IMG/VR virus record: IMGVR_UViG_3300047451_000020 | Coordinates: 1 to 26,426 of that record | Direction: 5' to 3' (one strand) | Length of the DNA stretch: 26,426 nt | Source: a virus | In this document: one piece after another, positions 22,301 through 26,426 of the stretch | Numbering within the stretch: position 1 is the first letter of the stretch | How the letters are laid out: each line of letters begins with the position of its first letter | Translations under genes and position numbers: made by a program | Notes under the pieces: model-generated | Database searches by the model: none | What the model was told of the DNA's origin: nothing | The model's input: the letters and a program-made list of their open reading frames with translations, nothing else

Positions 22301-25300
22301 TCACAATAAACGTACAAAGTGCGGCAGGTGAAGGATTAAGAATTAAACGTCCGCAAGTACCAAGTCCGTTTTATATTAACGGCAAACGTCATCAAGTAAA
22401 TGCTATTACTAGTTATGACCAAGCGGCAGGTACTGCAACACTTATACTAGATCCAACATCAAATGATGGAACTGGTTTTGATCAACCAATGCCAACTAAC
22501 ATTGTATTACAAACAGCTGGTAACAGATCAATGTTGGCAAACGACTTTACACAAGTTAACGATTTAGGTTATGGTACTGTAGCTGTTAACACAGGACTTT
22601 CAGAGCTTGTTTCACAGTTTACATATTATTGTCAAGCGGCATACTATGCAGGCAGTGGTTCAGAGATTAGATCACTTAACGGTTCTAACGCTTATGGTGA
22701 ATACGGACTAGTAAGTACAGGTTCAGATCCAAACGAAATTCCAGACATTATTACAACAACTAATAGATTTACATCACCATTTAAAATCTTTGATGATGGT
22801 TCAACTTTTGACCACCCAGAAGATCAGTTGTTTATATATGCATACGACTTTGACGGTGTTCCAAGAACTAATTCAGAAGTAGAAATTGATCATGGTGGAT
22901 CACTAGGAACTACTAGATACGAAATTACAACTGTTGAAGCAATAACACAACCTGGGTCACCTCCAACTGGTGTTATTAGTAACACAGTTTATAAATTAAA
23001 CATGGCAACAACAGGTGCCAATCAAACTAGTACTACAGGACTTAAGGCAGTATTAACAAACGGCCAAATTGGTACTATTAGAGTTGGACAAACTATAGAA
23101 CTATCAGGTGTTGAAGTTGCTACAACTAGACCAAGTAGTGCATTAATATTTGATCAAGAAGTTGATTCAATCTACAGAGTTATTAGTTTTAACACAACAA
23201 ACGCACTAGGTACAGCATTACCAAGTGGTACACAACAAGTTAGACTTGATAGTACATACGAATATATTAAACTAGTTGTTGATGAAACAAATTCACAGTT
23301 AACTACATTTGCTGGTACAGGTACTACAATGGGTAATACAGCAGGCGATAATGTTATTGCTGTTGTTAGTATTTTCTCACAGAAACAATTAGATCAACTT
23401 AATGCAGGTGATATGATCTTTACCTGGAATGGTAAAACACATACTGTTCAAGGATACACACAAAGAACAGGCTTTGGTACAATTAGTATCCAAGACTTAG
23501 CTGGTACAGATATTAATTCACCGGCATCAAGTCCAGGACTTGTAAGTTCAGTTTACAATGCAACCAACACAGTTACACTAAGAGTAGGTTTACGTGATGG
23601 TGAAGGTGGTAACATTACTGTTAACATTTCAACAACTAGAGCAACAGGACATGACTTCTTAAGTATTGGTACAGGTGGATTTAACACAAGTAACTATCCA
23701 AACGTTGTATTAGGTGCTCCAACGCAACCTAAGGATGTATCAAGACAAGTTGATGAAAGAGATAAAGGTAGAGTATTCTACGTAAGTACAGACGAAGACG
23801 GATTCTTTAGAGTTGGTAAGTTCTTTACAGTTGACCAAGGTACTGGTACAGTTACATTTAGTGCTTCGATTGCATTGAGTAACTTAGATGGTATTGGATT
23901 TAAACGTGGTGTTGTTGTAGCAGAATTTAGTGCTGATGACGGCATGACTGATAACGCTACTGATACTGTTCCAGTTGAATCAGCAGTACGTGGTTACGTT
24001 GCAAGAAGATTAGGTTGGGACCACGGTGGTAATCCATACGCTAACATTATTGGCCCAGGTGCATTAGCAAGAGATGGAACAACTTCTCTAACTGGTAATA
24101 TTAATGCAGGTGGTAACACATTTACAAACTTATCAGATCCAGCTAACCCACAAGAAGCGGCAACTAAGAGTTACGTTGATAGCTTAATTGATTCAGGTGA
24201 TACAATACCTGAAAACATTGACTTTGAAACTAATGGATTAGCCGGCAATCAAATGATTGCTACAACAGGATTGTTTAGACTTTATACACAACCAGCAACT
24301 GGTGGAAACTTCCAAAACGGTGATACTATCACAGGTAACGGTTCAAGTGCAACAGGTACTATTGTAGATATTACAAACGTTACACGTAATGGAGTTGCAG
24401 AAAACTTAATTGTATACACAGCAGTAACAGGAACAATATTAAATTCAGATATTGTTGCAACAGCAGGCGGAGTGTCAGCACAAGTTACAACTGGTCCTAT
24501 TATGGAGTTTGCAAACTTAGTTGAAACAGCAAGTTCAGATATTAATGTTATTGTTGCAAGAGATGTAAGTGGTGCAACAGTTGACTTTAGACTTAGAGCA
24601 GATAGTATTATTAATGCTGATGTAAATGCAAGTGCAGGTATACAGCAAAGTAAACTAGCATTAGAAAGTGCAAGTACAAGAGCCAATGCAACAGGTATTA
24701 CACAAAATGATTTAGGTAGTGCTAGTTTTGATAGTGATATATTTACAGCAGACAGTGGTTGGATTACAATTGATAATGGTGCATTAGACTACAGAAAACT
24801 TATTAATATTGCAGACGGTACTGTAATTGGTAGAGCGGCAGGTGACTCAAGTACAGGTGATGTAAGTGAAGTTCCATTTGCTACTATTGTTAGTGAAGGT
24901 GGCGGTGTACAAGAAACTGTTAGTACAACAGGAGCAATAAACGCTCTTGTTAAAACAGATGCTTCAGGTGTAGCAACAGTACAAGGACTTAAAGTTGACA
25001 GTTACTTAGTAATGGATACAAGTGGTACAGAGTTACAACTTTCAACTCCAGGTGGTGCATTGTTTATGACATCAGCAGGTACTGTTACACCAACAGTTGA
25101 AATACCAGGTTCAGTCAACATTGGAGCAACAGGTGTTACACAAGGATTCTTCCAAACTAACTCAGCACTAGCAGGCGAAAGTAGACTAGCTGTTGATTGG
25201 ATACACAGTAGCTTTATTGAAGCACCAAGTGAACTTGATGCAAACTCAACAGGTATTGGTATTGGCGCTAACACAGGTTATAGTGCGGCAGGACAAATTG

Positions 25301-25830
25301 CTTTAATTAGTGACGGTGCTGTAATTATTAAAACAACATCAACAGGATTTGAACCAGGATTAGATAACACATATAACATTGGTACAAGTTCAGCTAGATA
25401 CAACACAGTTTATGCAGGTGTACTAAACGGTACATCAACACAATCACGTTACGCTGACTTGGCAGAGAATTATTTGGCAGATGCAGAATATGAAACAGGT
25501 ACAGTATTAGTGTTTGGTGGTGATGAAGAAATTACAACAACAACTGCAAAAGGCGACAGACGAGTAGCTGGTGTTGTTTCTGAGAAACCGGGTTACTTAA
25601 TGAACGGTGACTTAGAAGGTAGCTTTGTAACTGCTATTGCACTACAAGGTAGAGTTCCAGTTAAGGTACTTGGCACAGTTGAGCCAGGAGACTTAGTTGT
25701 AACATCAAGTATACCAGGATACGGAATTGTCGATAACGATCCTAAAGTAGGAACTATTATAGGTAAGGCACTAGGGGCTAAGGAAGATCCCGAACGTGGA
25801 ATTGTCGAAGTAGTTGTGGGGAGAGTATAA
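19345..25830 (+). CDS. Giant fibre/virion structural protein (2161 aa)
   Basis: The very long fibre-type protein has an N-terminus reading LNINIGTEGNDNTGDSIREA then FRKANENFTELY. This is shared with the next gene and typical of marine T4-like fibre proteins, so it is likely the attachment region. Domains further on: two divergent copies of a helical 'DE..A.....YDE..C.RD.G.I..G...D...G' domain (about residues 432-522 and 736-829), with a stretch between them (about 659-692, VHVESGTYYEQFPIKIPNGV) that looks like a pectate-lyase-type beta-helix. The shaft is long and rich in Thr, Gly and Asn. The C-terminus (about 2030-2161) runs RYADLAENYLADAEYETGTV, RRVAGVVSEKPGYLMN and GTIIGKALG, similar in pattern to the Peptidase_G2 or related self-processing tip domains. 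The gene is followed by a TAATG junction. No membrane segment is present. Confidence 0.85.
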   Translation: MSKLNINIGTEGNDNTGDSIREAFRKANENFTELYAVFGIGGQISFTSLSDVPDVLTAYTVPQANAEGSAIDFKTLVGGTGMTINSTSPNQIVISNTSSIISTDGTPSLGGPLNAANQAIANAPVSLSAVNALNSTHGTNFIIDDLVINKGYADGRYLRSTGSPGGDGQIRVREEPVDAAAYTLTITSFANGNVVVSGGHGFSTTANGISYIYNSTGADATGLTSGTKYFLRYVSDTQLSVHTTLSEAQNDDDLTRVKIGITSGSGTGTQTMVDAEYDATLAGYWISTEAMPRKSITRREGDTMAGALYLHDHPGSQAGAGAPGGITDMQAATKYYVDNSAYPSKTNLFVSTKGDDAMTNVPVGQEGRSWNYSYASIAAACAKAEEVIATSPIKIGPYAQRITYASGQNNSTVASTGVTSSSGYEEVKILTDANKQFIIDETIAYLAATYPTLLYDETLCRRDLGLIAEGIVLDILDGTFANYHSRNAGLRYYSSASGQIARRTQYTETIASLNFAKALHAKVITNTVETNLYQSVTTQTTIPAQVVDLVGQTAVAAKWDIIKTIVTGPTIASAPQLVEGSSWTITITNGGQGFVDQNIVSNQDLVPGKIITFETSGAVGRIVSTTRGASVDTIELELLEPITPVVGDEMDYGNAFSIKDISVHVESGTYYEQFPIKIPNGVSVKGDEFRRVNVKPAPGVSTSIWADSYFYREPTFDGIALKPEYNPNAVELLTVNKEFLKDEVVAWIDAQIVINTGIWNGFTYDSQKCERDAGIIIDGLIYDLKWSGNEKTHYNASRYYNGVVSLVAGQQAQTTAAMAQLKAIIQSYIFANATYTSLQSPVRTTQTIDSTAGETSASTQVGTLIDMVGDVITNGLPNLPPLDSPSYGYHYLTDYTNGSSTPKHNKDMDVFLMNDATIIRNMSVQGHGGFMCVLDPEGVVLTKSPYIQTGSSFSQSINKQAFRGGMFIDGFVGNLRTVVNSKTDNFTINVQSAAGEGLRIKRPQVPSPFYINGKRHQVNAITSYDQAAGTATLILDPTSNDGTGFDQPMPTNIVLQTAGNRSMLANDFTQVNDLGYGTVAVNTGLSELVSQFTYYCQAAYYAGSGSEIRSLNGSNAYGEYGLVSTGSDPNEIPDIITTTNRFTSPFKIFDDGSTFDHPEDQLFIYAYDFDGVPRTNSEVEIDHGGSLGTTRYEITTVEAITQPGSPPTGVISNTVYKLNMATTGANQTSTTGLKAVLTNGQIGTIRVGQTIELSGVEVATTRPSSALIFDQEVDSIYRVISFNTTNALGTALPSGTQQVRLDSTYEYIKLVVDETNSQLTTFAGTGTTMGNTAGDNVIAVVSIFSQKQLDQLNAGDMIFTWNGKTHTVQGYTQRTGFGTISIQDLAGTDINSPASSPGLVSSVYNATNTVTLRVGLRDGEGGNITVNISTTRATGHDFLSIGTGGFNTSNYPNVVLGAPTQPKDVSRQVDERDKGRVFYVSTDEDGFFRVGKFFTVDQGTGTVTFSASIALSNLDGIGFKRGVVVAEFSADDGMTDNATDTVPVESAVRGYVARRLGWDHGGNPYANIIGPGALARDGTTSLTGNINAGGNTFTNLSDPANPQEAATKSYVDSLIDSGDTIPENIDFETNGLAGNQMIATTGLFRLYTQPATGGNFQNGDTITGNGSSATGTIVDITNVTRNGVAENLIVYTAVTGTILNSDIVATAGGVSAQVTTGPIMEFANLVETASSDINVIVARDVSGATVDFRLRADSIINADVNASAGIQQSKLALESASTRANATGITQNDLGSASFDSDIFTADSGWITIDNGALDYRKLINIADGTVIGRAAGDSSTGDVSEVPFATIVSEGGGVQETVSTTGAINALVKTDASGVATVQGLKVDSYLVMDTSGTELQLSTPGGALFMTSAGTVTPTVEIPGSVNIGATGVTQGFFQTNSALAGESRLAVDWIHSSFIEAPSELDANSTGIGIGANTGYSAAGQIALISDGAVIIKTTSTGFEPGLDNTYNIGTSSARYNTVYAGVLNGTSTQSRYADLAENYLADAEYETGTVLVFGGDEEITTTTAKGDRRVAGVVSEKPGYLMNGDLEGSFVTAIALQGRVPVKVLGTVEPGDLVVTSSIPGYGIVDNDPKVGTIIGKALGAKEDPERGIVEVVVGRV
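20638..21840 (+). repeat. Duplicated domain inside the giant fibre protein
   Basis: Copy 1 (about 20638-20910) starts NKQFIIDETIAYLAATYPTL then DETLCRRDLGLIAEGIVLDI and includes an RYY motif. Copy 2 (about 21550-21832) starts NKEFLKDEVVAWIDAQ and continues with SQKCERDAGIIIDGLIYDLK, also with ASRYYNG. Order of C-RD-G and RYY elements is the same in both; nucleotide identity is low. Confidence 0.6.
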
Positions 25831-26426
25831 TGGCACAACAAAACATAAACATTGGTTCAAGTGCTAACAAGGGTGATGGCGATCCGATTAGAGTTGCATT
25901 TACAAAAGTTAATGCAAACTTTACAGATTTATTTGCAAGAGTTATTGTACTTGAAGGTGGTGGCGTTGCAGTTGCACAAGATATACAAGGTGATATTTTT
26001 GCACAAGATAGTTCATTAGCATACAACTCAGCTACTAATACACACTACGGATCATTTGTAGGTGCATTAGCCGGTGATGTAACAGGTTCAGTATTTGCAG
26101 ACAACAGTACTGTAATAATTGACGGTGTTGCAGGTACTGTTAGTTCTAGTGCGTTATCTGGTAACTTACCAGCATTAGATGGTTCAGCATTAACAAACTT
26201 AACTATTCCAGCACAAACATTTGCTAGTTTAACAAGCAAGCCAACTACGATAGCAGGGTATGGAATTACTGATGCATTGTCTGGTGCTGTAACAGGTTCT
26301 AACACAGGAACAGTTAACTTCACAGGTGCTACATTAAATTTTGTAAGCACTACATTTAACGGCTTAAACTTTGATGACTTAGGAACGACACCAACCACAA
26401 TAGCAGGTTATGGAATTACTGATGCA
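25830..26426 (+). CDS. Fibre-like structural protein, 3' end cut off
   Basis: The frame is open from ATG at 25830 to the last base (199 codons, no stop). The start shares a base with the preceding stop (TAATG) and has GGGGAGAG upstream. The N-terminus (MAQQNINIGSSANKGDGDPI then RVAFTKVNANFTDLFARV) is a homologue of the giant protein's N-terminus. The rest is a fibre shaft with GDVTGSVFADNSTVI and the widespread 'P-T-T-I-A-G-Y-G-I-T-D-A' phage tail-fibre repeat twice. The remaining length is unknown. Confidence 0.85.
   Translation, partial: MAQQNINIGSSANKGDGDPIRVAFTKVNANFTDLFARVIVLEGGGVAVAQDIQGDIFAQDSSLAYNSATNTHYGSFVGALAGDVTGSVFADNSTVIIDGVAGTVSSSALSGNLPALDGSALTNLTIPAQTFASLTSKPTTIAGYGITDALSGAVTGSNTGTVNFTGATLNFVSTTFNGLNFDDLGTTPTTIAGYGITDA
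26241..26426 (+). repeat. Two 36-bp repeats coding for PTTIAGYGITDA
   Basis: Copies at 26241-26276 and 26391-26426 start exactly 150 bp (50 codons) apart and encode the same 12 residues, with a few synonymous changes. The second copy ends at the window edge, so more may follow. Confidence 0.85.

Noticed and set aside
26241-26426. CRISPR-like array from short repeats
   Set aside because: The repeats are in frame, code for a known tail-fibre motif and are spaced by 50 codons of fibre sequence.

Overview
The window looks like part of the genome of a T4-like marine myovirus with an AT-rich genome. An alphaproteobacterial host of the SAR11 or related type is my inference and is not shown by the sequence. 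The phage nature rests on several points. There is a T4-type ATP-dependent DNA ligase. There are four or five large fibre-like structural genes, one ending in a Peptidase_S74 intramolecular chaperone. Octamers matching or close to the T4 late promoter TATAAATA stand before the structural genes. A lone phage-encoded tRNA, tightly packed overlapping genes, and host-type metabolic genes inserted between phage blocks complete the picture. I see no integrase, transposase, CRISPR array or rRNA.

Layout. (1) Positions 1-3172: an AbrB-like protein, KdsA and KdsB (the Kdo-8-P synthase and CMP-Kdo synthetase steps of Kdo activation), then two non-heme iron/2-oxoglutarate (2OG) oxygenases, all in one tightly overlapping run. 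A cut gene at the left edge may be another oxygenase-like protein. (2) 3172-6461: a promoter, a small winged-helix-like gene, a hairpin/terminator, tRNA-Arg with the unusual anticodon GCG, a second promoter, DNA ligase, and a conserved hypothetical gene. (3) 6470-7972: a late-type promoter, a fibre-like structural gene, and a two-helix membrane protein. (4) 7956-12228, minus strand: two fibre genes (the upstream one with the S74 chaperone), a 41-residue proline-rich ORF that I add, and a probable outer-membrane beta-barrel protein. (5) 12274-18635, plus strand: an accessory run of a Rossmann-like protein, two tandem paralogous 2OG oxygenases, a QueD-like enzyme behind a consensus sigma-70 promoter, a cupin/JmjC-like protein, a glycosyltransferase, small membrane proteins, a eukaryotic-type phosphomannomutase, a Bax-like glucosaminidase and a UvdE endonuclease. 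(6) 18659-26426: a zinc-ribbon gene on the minus strand, an IscA-type Fe-S carrier, a 2161-residue fibre/structural protein, and the start of another fibre gene that shares its N-terminal motif.

How it fits together. The Kdo pair, glycosyltransferase, phosphomannomutase and oxygenases suggest that the phage changes a surface glycan or decorates a virion component. UvdE and ligase serve DNA repair and replication. IscA and QueD support host-type cofactor or RNA-modification chemistry. The fibre genes make the host-recognition apparatus. Two promoter classes can be seen: near-consensus sigma-70 sites (before the winged-helix, ligase and QueD genes) and T4-late-like octamers (before structural and late genes). 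Several of the latter lie so close to the start codon that the mRNAs would be almost leaderless.
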